From: UBA1731 sp045595285
GTDB lineage: Bacteria > Verrucomicrobiota > Kiritimatiellia > RFP12 > UBA1067
Direction: 5' to 3'
NCBI GenBank assembly: GCA_045595285.1
Contig: JAZOAC010000138.1
Coordinates: forward strand, 5,074-69,073
Length of the DNA stretch: 64,000 bases
Below are positions 54,101-61,457 of this stretch, piece after piece. The notes beneath the pieces are model-generated. The model was given only the letters and a program-made list of their open reading frames with translations, was not told where the DNA came from and ran no database searches. Both the position numbers and the translations under genes were made by a program. Numbering within the stretch: position 1 is the first letter of the stretch; each line of letters starts with the position of its first letter.

Positions 54101-54999
54101 CAACCATCCCTGTCCGCATGGGCATACGAAAGCCTGAGAGGGGCAAAAATGCGTCGCTCGATTTCAACGCGGATTTTCCCAACCGCCTCAGATGGAAGAT
54201 CGTCGCCGAGGAAGTTCACGGTGCAGGCGAGATGCGAGGCTATCTGCGAGGAAAAGAGATCAACAGACGTAACCGTCCCACGCAGATTGCCACCCTTGTT
54301 GTCCGTCCTGTCATGGGCGGGTAAAACCCACGACTTCATGGAGCAGATGGCATCTATTGTCGCAAGCAGCGCAGGAAGGAACCGCCCTTTGCGCTCAATC
54401 GACTCCGCAACTGTCAGCTTCACAAGACGAACCAGACGTCTAAAATACGGCTTCTGGTAATTCGAACGGTTCCCGGTTGTCCAGAACTCCACATAAAGGG
54501 AGTCCGACGTATCCGGAATAGGCTCGCCGAGCAACGCTTCCGCCTCGGCTACGACACGTGCGGCATCTGGACGCAAAGCAAGCTTTTTCCATTCCGCCCG
54601 GTCAGAACCAAGAAGTCCGGCTCGTGGCGGAAGTTTAGAAAGCACATCCGCCATGTCTTCATCCGTCTGGCGAATGATGTCCTGCTGGGCAAAGACCTTT
54701 TCCATAGCCGCAGACGCTCCGTCCGACCGCGACGGAACCCGTGCCGCGACAAACGCACGGTAACGGTCCCGCGCCGTCGCTTCGACATAGCGCGAAAGCT
54801 CCAGCAGAGCGGCGAGGTCATCGGGCAATACATTGGCATCGTTCGCGGCAAGGATGGCGTCCGCGCATTTCCTTGCGTTCGCGAACGCGGCATTGCGGCC
54901 AGTCGTGCGGTACTCATCCGTGAACCGGACGAGCCCGTCCGCAACGGAAGATAACACTCCCAGCGTCAGCGTCAGCAACAGGACATTCGCCTTCGACAT
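51070..54999 (-). CDS. Secreted double heparinase II/III-like polysaccharide lyase
   Basis: 1309 residues with a signal peptide (MSKANVLLLTLTLGVLSSVADG). Two lyase modules are in series. Module 1 (about 20-665) has an alpha-toroid and a beta domain with GGHNGELHNHNDVGSYYL near residue 516. Module 2 (about 690-1290) opens with FNPEWTWQLNRMPFW, has GDEKYARAFVRQFSDW, LLPDGLHDELSPDYH, and a second His motif, MAHKHQDKLAF, near residue 1076. Both match the Hepar_II_III layout, with a catalytic Tyr/His typical of uronate lyases. It should eliminate at uronic acids in glycosaminoglycan- or alginate-like chains, giving unsaturated uronates for GH88. The ATG at 54999 has GGGAG upstream. It lies between kduI and kduD. 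Confidence 0.85.
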   Translation of the reverse strand: MSKANVLLLTLTLGVLSSVADGLVRFTDEYRTTGRNAAFANARKCADAILAANDANVLPDDLAALLELSRYVEATARDRYRAFVAARVPSRSDGASAAMEKVFAQQDIIRQTDEDMADVLSKLPPRAGLLGSDRAEWKKLALRPDAARVVAEAEALLGEPIPDTSDSLYVEFWTTGNRSNYQKPYFRRLVRLVKLTVAESIERKGRFLPALLATIDAICSMKSWVLPAHDRTDNKGGNLRGTVTSVDLFSSQIASHLACTVNFLGDDLPSEAVGKIRVEIERRIFAPLRLSYAHADRDGCVRRRCDPLLNWWICGVNNWNAVCHDNVVTTALALLDNPRERAFFVARALRGLRFYAKGGFAADGYCSEGMGYWNYGYGHLLMLGLTLRDLTDGKIDIFEEPIYRKAAEYAYGYRLEHGVSPSFADGCGAPSPANLALVRRVWPDLTCRAAEKASPFGMAADGVAGIYTDRYVSLLGMAKSHPCKTSHGVETLPLRSEFPVGQVWLMRAGRDMSVAVKGGHNGELHNHNDVGSYYLVSEGKLLSGDPGGEEYTARTFSARRYESKVINSYAHPVPVVDGKLQSNGRDFAAKVLKKEFTDACDTVVLDISGAYEVPHLLSLVRTFRFDRAKKAFSVTDAVKFSKPSAFEEVYTTFAGEKFGTPVVSVSVSKGGRTVRSSEHISNPGKIEPTRHSLAFESPVTEAEITLTFTVAEPIPSASHFRSRPDCRGILGRFWGNDAAPGQAAADRAAAGEVMVVNVPWSFPSNRIDWLFNPTEGRGAFNPEWTWQLNRMPFWLALAEAYRKTGDEKYARAFVRQFSDWLAQTGGVPPEKGYRSVGSPWRTIEEGLRLLGSWSVAFETFRKSPAFTDELLLAFVRSAHAQAKHLLAHGTKGNWLLMEMTGAYVFAVQFPEFPDAAAMRTEALRRFTAAASAQLLPDGLHDELSPDYHNVFYSTVSRIFRLAAANGRDGELPPVFRDLLCRGAEGPLAMMTPGFVQPRFNDCFTVPVSAVMRNALAVFPDREDFRWALSKGLEGRPPAGETPSRFLPYAGFAVMRGGWTPDAAYLAFDVGPLGMAHKHQDKLAFTMWKGGEELVFDDGGGQYERSDFRSYARSAHAHNTLLVDGLGQVRNDPVKMTEPIEAGWVSTSDGDAAFGVYDQGFGPQERRLARHRRDIRFDRMSETFTVTDCATSVDGNEHEYTLLFHLDTTNVAISADGRSLNATYGAGRKWALEMMFDGDARLSVSKATGRKTPSLAGWFVGRNDLTVHPATTVFVTAPRGKERTFTTKLRPYASVSACTSSTQTPNNPNP

Positions 55000-55011
55000 G
55001 GAGTTGCTCCC

Positions 55012-55956
55012 TTATCGCATTTCGGTGACGGGGATCTTGTCCATGTCGCCATAGTCGAGATTCTCGCCCGCCATGCCCCAGATGAACATGTAGTTCGATG
55101 TTCCGGCGGCGGAGTGGACGCTCCATTCGGGCGAGGTGATGGCCTGCTCGTTGTGCAGCCACACAAGACGCTGCTCCTGCGGACGCCCCATCTGATGGCA
55201 GATCGCCTGCCCCTTCGGGACGTTGAAGTAGAAGTACGCCTCCATGCGGCGGTTGTGCGTATGCTGCGGCATCGTGTTCCACACGCTGCCTTCCTCAAGC
55301 TCCGTAAGGCCCACCTGAAGCTGGCAGCATCCGCCGCCCGGCTTCTTGGCGAGCACCTTCTGCACGATGAGCTGGTTGATGCAGCGCGCGTTCGACTCCT
55401 TGAGCGAGCCGGCCTTGATGTAGTTGCCGATGGTGTAGCCGGGCTTCTTGCAGTTCTGGTCGCTCGTGATGCGCTGGGTCACGTACTCCCTGTACGCCGG
55501 AGCGGAGTTGAGGTAGAACTTGGCGGGATTCTTCGAATCGTTCGACCTGAATACGACCTTCTTCTTGCCGCAACCGACATAGAGCGCCTCCTTAAAGTCG
55601 AGAGCATACTCTTCGCCGTCAACGGTAACAACGCCGGGGCCGCCGACGTTGATTACGCCAAGTTCGCGCCGGTCGAGAAAGTTCTCGGCCTTGAGTTCAA
55701 GAAACGTCTCGAGATCAAGAGCCTTCGACACCGGCATCGCGCCTCCGTACACGAGACGGTCGTACATCGTGTATGTGAGGTTTATCTCATCTGGCGACAT
55801 GACCTTCTCCATCACGAAACGCTCGCGGATCTTCGCGGTGTCGAACGTCTTGAAATCATCCGGGTGCGATGCGGCCTGGACCTTGTAGTTGATTTCGGCC
55901 GAAGCCGCAAATGCGATAGGCAACGCCGCCAACGCAATGATTGCATGTTTCTTCAT
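55012..55956 (-). CDS. kduI: 5-keto-4-deoxyuronate isomerase KduI with a signal peptide
   Basis: 314 residues. A clear signal peptide (MKKHAIIALAALPIAFAASA) is fused to a full KduI: FVMEKVMSPDEINLTYTMYDR, RRELGVINVGGPG, KFYLNSAPAY, and the zinc ligands in HTHNRRMEAYFYF together with the late His in WSVHSAAGTSNYMFIWGMAGEN. KduI converts 5-keto-4-deoxyuronate to 3-deoxy-hexodiulosonate and is normally cytoplasmic at about 278 residues; the export signal is unusual. It lies 12 nt before the lyase gene and 36 nt after the DUF4861-like gene. Confidence 0.92.
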   Translation of the reverse strand: MKKHAIIALAALPIAFAASAEINYKVQAASHPDDFKTFDTAKIRERFVMEKVMSPDEINLTYTMYDRLVYGGAMPVSKALDLETFLELKAENFLDRRELGVINVGGPGVVTVDGEEYALDFKEALYVGCGKKKVVFRSNDSKNPAKFYLNSAPAYREYVTQRITSDQNCKKPGYTIGNYIKAGSLKESNARCINQLIVQKVLAKKPGGGCCQLQVGLTELEEGSVWNTMPQHTHNRRMEAYFYFNVPKGQAICHQMGRPQEQRLVWLHNEQAITSPEWSVHSAAGTSNYMFIWGMAGENLDYGDMDKIPVTEMR

Positions 55957-55992
55957 CTGTCTCTCTTTCTTTGTTATTGTTTAAACCGGAAA

Positions 55993-58521
55993 TCACTCTT
56001 TCTCTATTGATATCCGCACCTTGAGTCTCTTGTCGCCTGTCGCACGGAACGCCGCATAGCGTCCGTTGCGGTTGTGCGCAACCATGCCCGTGGGCGCAAT
56101 GCGCCCGTCCGTGCGGTAGCGGCACACCCATCCGCGATAGGACACCGACAGCGAATTTCCGTCATGGGAAACGCGTGTTGAATCCCTGCCGTCGAATTCG
56201 AAGGCGGGAAGATCCATGGCGACCTCTCCTTCTCCGGACAGATCCATCTCCATGCCGTCGGCTGAAAGCCGGCATTCCCAGTTCATGTTGCCAACCTTCC
56301 ACTGCGTCAGGGCGTATTTCGCGGTCTTCGCCTCATGCAGGATATTCCAGCCGGCATTCTCCGCCACCACCGGGCGGATCGAAAGCGTGGAGATGTTAGG
56401 CTCAGGCAAGCGGTAGTTCGGCGACTTGGCGCAAGGGATGGAAAGGCAAATCTGCGTCGGTGCACCTCGGCGATGCAGACGGCCAAGGCCGTTGCAGTCG
56501 TAATGCCCGTTGGCGCAGTAATCGAACTGGGCCGAATACTCTCCGGCATACATCAGTGCCTGATGGAATGTCGGTGAGAGAAGGAACACATCCGGTTTCG
56601 CCGGCACGTAGCCTGCGGCAGGGATCGTCTCGTCGGCGAAATACCATCCAAGCATCGCCCAGGAGCCCATTGTGATCATGTACTTGTCGAAGTAGGCGTA
56701 CCGTTCACATCCGATATCGGCCTTTTCGGAGTACACGCCCTTGCCGGATTCGCGCGGATAGCGGTTCTTCACATGACTGACCGGACGTTCCGCGAGCCAG
56801 ACACGCATCGCGTTCGCCGAATCTGCGGCCGCCCTGCGGAACTCCGACGCCTTCGCCATGTCGCCCCTGTCCGCAAAGCGGGCGGCATACCATTCGCAAA
56901 GCGCGGAATAGAACGTGTTGTTGTGCAGGAACTGGTTGCTGCGTCCGCCATAGGGTATCTCGCCGCAAGCGGACAAGAGCTTAAGCGTAGGTTCGGCCGA
57001 AAGGTCCATGCAGCCCTCCAGCTTTGCGCGTGACGGTCCGGAGAATCCGTCGCTCAGAATCTGTGCAAACTGAAGCCTTGTAACAATATCGTAAACCATC
57101 GGCTGGAAGGGATCCCTGTACATTCCGGAGGAGTCAAACCACCTGAGCTGATCGGCCACATACTTCTCCACGAAACCGGGATTTCCCCCTAAGCCTCGCC
57201 GCAGACGCGCCTGCTCGCTGGCACCGGCAAAGACGACCCAATTGCCGGCCTTCGTAAGATCCACATTCCTGCGGCCCGTGGAATAGCATCTTTCGGCATC
57301 GACTTCACAGAGGGACTTCCGCCATGAGCCCGTCACGGTCTTGGGGTACGTCCGGCGCTTTTCAAGCTCCACCAGCGCTATCGAAAGCTCCTTCACGGAA
57401 AATTCGTTTCCGCCCGATTTCGGCGGCATCCTGCCCTTCCTTGCGTCTCTGCACGCAACATCCATCATCTTCTTCGCGAGTTCGCGCTTTTCCGAAAGCC
57501 GTCCGTTGGCGACGAGAATCGCCAGGTTTGCCGTAAGCCGCGGAAAGCCATGCTCCTGCACCCCGTCGCGCTCAGCCTCGGCCTGATACGAAACCAACCG
57601 CTCGTCGGAGTAGGCCCGGACAGCCGCCTCCATGAAATCGAGATAGGCGGATTTCGAAACACCGTCCGTCGCCGATGCGACGGGCCAAGGCTTGGACAGA
57701 CACGTTTCCTGGAACCTGCGGACCGTTTCGTGCCACGCGGCGGCATCGGTGATCTCGCCCGCCATCGACCAGCCCGCGCCCGCCCAATATGTGAATTTGT
57801 TGCAATCGAACGCCAGTACCCTGCTGTTGGTGTGGTCGGTCATCACCTTTACACGCTCGGCATCCTTCGGCGAGACGAAGATGGCGGTCATTGTGGAACC
57901 GTCCACGCCACCATCACCCTTCGGATCCTCGTAGAGGGAAACCGCTCCGGCGATCTCCTTTACGCTGCCGCCATGCCCGCGCTTGACCTCCAGATCAAGG
58001 CCGGGACCGACGAGGAAGCCCTTCGGCAGCGGATTCTCAAACGTCACATCGTTGCGGAAGAAATGTTCGCCGCGCCTGAGAGTGATGCGGCACGTCATCT
58101 TCCCGGCCTTGGAGCACGCCGGATACACCAGTTCAAACTGACAGTAGTCCGGACCGGCATGGAGCACCCGGCTGTATATCCAGTTCGGATAAGTCTTCCA
58201 TTCGCCGTCGCCGAAGACCGCAATGCCGCCGACACCGCGGGAAGGTCCGACAGCGTAGTTGTCCATCCCCTCCCCACGGTTCTTGTGGAAATTGCCCTTG
58301 TCTATCCTGTGGCACCATTTGAGGCACACGTTGGACGGATTGGACTTGTTGAACACGTCGAATCCCGACCACTTGTTGACATCCCTCGGTCCGTACGCCC
58401 GCATGCCGAACTTGTCGTTCTCCCACACGAAATCGTCCCGACGCTCCGGACAGACCTCCGCATTGCAGAACGGATATGCGGATACGGCGGCGAACAAGGC
58501 GGAGAATATGAATGATGTCAT
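55993..58521 (-). CDS. Secreted DUF4861-like protein with a C-terminal alpha/alpha-barrel-like domain
   Basis: 842 residues with a signal peptide (IFSALFAAVSAYPFCNA). Residues about 28-300 fit DUF4861, a domain found in uronan and pectin loci (FVWENDKFGMRAYGPRDVNKWSGFDVF). Residues about 310-730 are helical with SGMYRDPFQPMVYDIVTR, NQFLHNNTFYSALCEWY and FDKYMITMGSW, resembling DUF2264-type alpha/alpha barrels. A beta domain ends the protein. The activity is unknown; an uronate-releasing hydrolase is plausible. One base separates it from the EIIC gene, so they are surely cotranscribed. Confidence 0.75.
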   Translation of the reverse strand: MTSFIFSALFAAVSAYPFCNAEVCPERRDDFVWENDKFGMRAYGPRDVNKWSGFDVFNKSNPSNVCLKWCHRIDKGNFHKNRGEGMDNYAVGPSRGVGGIAVFGDGEWKTYPNWIYSRVLHAGPDYCQFELVYPACSKAGKMTCRITLRRGEHFFRNDVTFENPLPKGFLVGPGLDLEVKRGHGGSVKEIAGAVSLYEDPKGDGGVDGSTMTAIFVSPKDAERVKVMTDHTNSRVLAFDCNKFTYWAGAGWSMAGEITDAAAWHETVRRFQETCLSKPWPVASATDGVSKSAYLDFMEAAVRAYSDERLVSYQAEAERDGVQEHGFPRLTANLAILVANGRLSEKRELAKKMMDVACRDARKGRMPPKSGGNEFSVKELSIALVELEKRRTYPKTVTGSWRKSLCEVDAERCYSTGRRNVDLTKAGNWVVFAGASEQARLRRGLGGNPGFVEKYVADQLRWFDSSGMYRDPFQPMVYDIVTRLQFAQILSDGFSGPSRAKLEGCMDLSAEPTLKLLSACGEIPYGGRSNQFLHNNTFYSALCEWYAARFADRGDMAKASEFRRAAADSANAMRVWLAERPVSHVKNRYPRESGKGVYSEKADIGCERYAYFDKYMITMGSWAMLGWYFADETIPAAGYVPAKPDVFLLSPTFHQALMYAGEYSAQFDYCANGHYDCNGLGRLHRRGAPTQICLSIPCAKSPNYRLPEPNISTLSIRPVVAENAGWNILHEAKTAKYALTQWKVGNMNWECRLSADGMEMDLSGEGEVAMDLPAFEFDGRDSTRVSHDGNSLSVSYRGWVCRYRTDGRIAPTGMVAHNRNGRYAAFRATGDKRLKVRISIEKE

Positions 58522-58522
58522 T

Positions 58523-59890
58523 TTAGCGGCTCCTTCTGATACGGATGAAATTGATTGCGCACATGGCGGCGGCTATCAGCGCCAAAACGGCGGCGCCGAT
58601 CCACTTGAACGTGACTGTCAGGTGGAAGAGCGTCCAGCACCAGAAAGCGGCGGCGAAATCGATGGACGCCCCGCCTTCAAACCCCTGCGGAACGGTGATT
58701 CCGTCCACATTCGCGGCGGCGATCGCCTTGGAGAACGCGGGCGTCAAGTCCGTCACGAAATATAGTCCGCAGACAAGCGCGACGAGACCGACGATGAAGG
58801 TCTTTGCGACATTGCCTTTCGTGACGGGAAGCACGCACGGGAAGAGATAGAACATCGCGGCGAGAGACGCAAGCGGCAGGAACTTGTTGCCGGGCAGTGC
58901 GACGGAAAGGAAGAGTATTACAGGAATGAGCAGGATCGACACCACAAGCGTCGTCGGATGCCCGATGACAAGTGCGGGCGACATGCCTATCGAAAGCCCC
59001 TTCAGTCCGGAGAAACGCTTTTCAACGAACCCCCGAGTCTGTTCGCAAATGGGCTTCAGTCCCTCGATGAAAAGCGCGGTAATGCGCGGAATGAGCTCCA
59101 TGACCGCGCCGACCGTCACGCCGAGCTTGAGGATGGACGGAATTGAATCGACCACACCCCTGAGCGAATCGCACCTGAGCGCGCCGATCCCGCATCCGAT
59201 CACGACGCCGAGGAAGAGCGGTTCGCCGAGAAGACCGAACTTCCTGCGGAGACCTTCCGCATCGATGTTGAGCTTCTCGAATCCGGGGATGCGGTCAAGA
59301 AGCCAGCCCACCATGACGGCGAACGGCGTAAAGCTCTGGCAGAACGGCTGCGGGATGGAGATGCCCTCCATGTCCTTGTAGTAGGTCTGAAACCCCTTTG
59401 CGGTGAAGTCGGCCATGCACATCGTGATTATGTACAGCATGATCGCCGCGTAGAACGCCCAGGCGAGCGAACCAGTGGCGAAGAACACCATCGCGCCGAG
59501 AAAGGCGAAGTGCCAGTAGTTCCAGAGGTCGATGTTGACAGTGCGCGTAACGCCGATGATGAGCATGAGGACATTCACTCCAAGGCACACGGGGATGATG
59601 AACGCCCCTACGGCGCAGGAATAGGCGACCGCCGCGGCGGCAGGCCATCCAAGGTCGAAGAAAGGAAGATTGAGCTGATACAGCTGCGTCATTCCCTTGA
59701 GCGCAGGGCCGAGATTTGTCGTCAGAAGCGCAGTGACTACGCCCAGCCCCACAAAGCCCACACCGACCAGAAGTCCGCTCTTCACCGCCTTTGCCGGCTT
59801 GATTCCGATACACATCCCAAGCACGGAGAAGATGACAGGCATCATCACCGCCGCACCGAGACCGATAACATACGCGAACGCTTCTTTCAT
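58523..59890 (-). CDS. PTS galactitol-family EIIC transporter, orphan
   Basis: 455 residues, polytopic. It matches GatC along its length: GVGFVGLGVVTALL, VDLGWP-equivalent FFDLGWPAAAAVA, NVLMLIIGVTRTVNIDLWNYWHFAFLGA, GISIPQPF, LRRKFGLLGEPLFLGVVIG and LVIGHPTTLVVSILLIPV. In the PTS such a protein carries the sugar while EIIA/EIIB phosphorylate it. No EIIA, EIIB, HPr or EI gene is nearby, so it may work as a non-phosphorylating carrier. The context suggests the exported KduI product or another uronate derivative. It is the first gene of the five-gene unit ending in kduD. Confidence 0.88.
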   Translation of the reverse strand: MKEAFAYVIGLGAAVMMPVIFSVLGMCIGIKPAKAVKSGLLVGVGFVGLGVVTALLTTNLGPALKGMTQLYQLNLPFFDLGWPAAAAVAYSCAVGAFIIPVCLGVNVLMLIIGVTRTVNIDLWNYWHFAFLGAMVFFATGSLAWAFYAAIMLYIITMCMADFTAKGFQTYYKDMEGISIPQPFCQSFTPFAVMVGWLLDRIPGFEKLNIDAEGLRRKFGLLGEPLFLGVVIGCGIGALRCDSLRGVVDSIPSILKLGVTVGAVMELIPRITALFIEGLKPICEQTRGFVEKRFSGLKGLSIGMSPALVIGHPTTLVVSILLIPVILFLSVALPGNKFLPLASLAAMFYLFPCVLPVTKGNVAKTFIVGLVALVCGLYFVTDLTPAFSKAIAAANVDGITVPQGFEGGASIDFAAAFWCWTLFHLTVTFKWIGAAVLALIAAAMCAINFIRIRRSR

Positions 59891-59910
59891 GGTTTCATCT
59901 CTTAAGCGCC

Positions 59911-59919
59911 ATTATATCA
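59911..59919 (-). promoter_or_regulatory. Extended -10 promoter of the EIIC-DUF4861-kduI-lyase-kduD operon
   Basis: Minus strand TGATATAAT (hexamer 59916-59911), 20 nt before the EIIC ATG, in the 34-nt gap after the GH88 gene. The weak ribosome binding site (AAGAG) and the short leader are notable. Confidence 0.6.
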
Positions 59920-59924
59920 CCGCA

Positions 59925-61133
59925 TTACATATTTCGAACCCTGACGAGCGCCTCAAGGAAGTAGTAGTCGCCATAATTGAGCGGAGTGTCGACCTCGCTG
60001 CCTTTCGGCTTGGCGCCGACACCGTGCTTGAGCAGGAAGTGCCCGATCTCGTCGCCTTCGGAGAAATATGCGGGGGATGCAAGCGAAAGAAGCTGCTTGA
60101 CGGCAAACCTGCGGTACGCATCACCCTTCTTTGCGTCGACATATTTGGCAAGCTCCAGAAGAGCAGATGCCATGATTGAACCTGCGGAGGAATCGCGCTC
60201 CTCACCGGGCGCGCCATAGTCCCAGTACGGAATGCCGTCCTCCGGCATGTTCGGATGGTTGATCGCGAAGTCCGTCACTTTCTGCGCAAAGTCGAGATAT
60301 GCCTTGTTGCCGGATTCGCGGTACATCATCGTGTACCCGTAGATCGCCCAACTCTGTCCGCGGCACCAGGCGGTGAAGCAGCTCGCGCCCTGTCCGCGGC
60401 GGATCTCCTGGATGCGGCCGTCCTTCTGCGAATAGTTGAGGACATGGTACGTGCCGCCGTCCGCACGGAAATGATTCTTCATCGTGACATCCGCGTGTGA
60501 ACGGGCCACATCCGCGAAGCGCTTCTTGCCGTTCTTTGATTTTGCCGCCCATTCGAGAAGCTCAAGGTTCATCATGTTGTCCGGGATGACAAGGAAATCC
60601 TTTCTGTTGTCAACCTTCCCCCAACTGCGGATGAGTCCCAGTTTCGGTTCATAGCGAAGGCAGAGCGTGTCTGCCGCCTCGACGAGAAGATGGTCGTATT
60701 TCTCCGTATTGAGCAGACGGCGGGCGTTGCCGAAGGAGCAGTACATCATAAAGCCGATGTCATGATTCCCCTTGAACGTCGAAATCGGCTTGAGGTTTTC
60801 CGTCCATACGGTCGCGCGCTCTTTGAAGAAATCCTCGCCGGTAGCCTCGTAGAGATACCAGAGGGAACCAGGGAAATGCCCGGATGTCCACCACACGATT
60901 CCGCGCATGTCATACATCTTCTTGTCGCGCTTGTATCCTTGCGGAACCATCGTCTGACCTTCCGCATTCTTCATGAGCGGAGTTACCGCCGCATCCAACG
61001 CCTTGTAGTGCGCCGCAGATTTCGCAAATATCTCGGGCAGTTTGCCTTTCAGCTCAGCAATCCCGGAGCCTTCCGCAACGCAGCAGAACGCCAAAGCGGA
61101 ACCGATGATGAGCAGTCTCTTTTTCATAGACAT
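59925..61133 (-). CDS. Unsaturated glucuronyl hydrolase, GH88
   Basis: 402 residues with a signal peptide (LLIIGSALAFCCVAEGSG). An (alpha/alpha)6 barrel. The GH88 aspartates are visible in NHDIGFMMYCSFG and VIPDNMMNLELLEWAA, and the substrate region in GQGASCFTAWCRGQSWAIYGY and WDYGAPGEERDSSAGSIMASALLEL. It hydrolyses the unsaturated uronic acid from lyase products, giving 5-keto-4-deoxyuronate, the KduI substrate. Exported like KduI. Start at the ATG at 61133, 5 nt after AAAGG (61127 is an alternative). A TGATAGAAT box lies about 45 nt upstream. It could share the regulation of the downstream EIIC operon. Confidence 0.93.
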   Translation of the reverse strand: MSMKKRLLIIGSALAFCCVAEGSGIAELKGKLPEIFAKSAAHYKALDAAVTPLMKNAEGQTMVPQGYKRDKKMYDMRGIVWWTSGHFPGSLWYLYEATGEDFFKERATVWTENLKPISTFKGNHDIGFMMYCSFGNARRLLNTEKYDHLLVEAADTLCLRYEPKLGLIRSWGKVDNRKDFLVIPDNMMNLELLEWAAKSKNGKKRFADVARSHADVTMKNHFRADGGTYHVLNYSQKDGRIQEIRRGQGASCFTAWCRGQSWAIYGYTMMYRESGNKAYLDFAQKVTDFAINHPNMPEDGIPYWDYGAPGEERDSSAGSIMASALLELAKYVDAKKGDAYRRFAVKQLLSLASPAYFSEGDEIGHFLLKHGVGAKPKGSEVDTPLNYGDYYFLEALVRVRNM

Positions 61134-61260
61134 TACATCCTTTCTTTTGATCTTTACTGAAATTTACCATGGATTCTATCATAGAGCACAGCTGAAGTAC
61201 ATTGCCATATCTGAATCTTTCTATTGCTTTTTTCGAAACCGCCCTATGCTGATTTTCCAT

Positions 61261-61413
61261 CTATCGCCGCCGGCGCGTAAAGCGACGTATCCATGCACGT
61301 ATGCAGCCCGCTGCCTTGAACGCCTTGAAAAGTTCTGCCGCCCATAGCCAGAAGAAAAGCGATTCTGAACGAGCCAGCGCCGCACAAGTGGCATTTTGCA
61401 CGCTAATCGTCAT
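61261..61413 (-). CDS. Possible small ORF, Trp- and Arg-rich peptide
   Basis: 50 codons in the only gap over 300 nt (61,134-61,457). The ATG at 61413 follows AAGGAAAGGG, a good ribosome binding site. The peptide begins MTISVQNATCAALARSE, has FFWLWAAELF in the middle and ends RRFTRRRR, giving a hydrophobic plus basic profile. The stop TAG is followed directly in frame by an ATG and another short ORF that runs into the GH88 gene. No family recognised; it may be a chance ORF or a gene remnant. Nothing else is seen in this gap apart from the GH88 promoter candidate. Confidence 0.3.
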   Translation of the reverse strand: MTISVQNATCAALARSESLFFWLWAAELFKAFKAAGCIRAWIRRFTRRRR

Positions 61414-61457
61414 TCCCTTTCCTTCCAAACGGCAGAATTCAGGTCAGACCATTCTTT

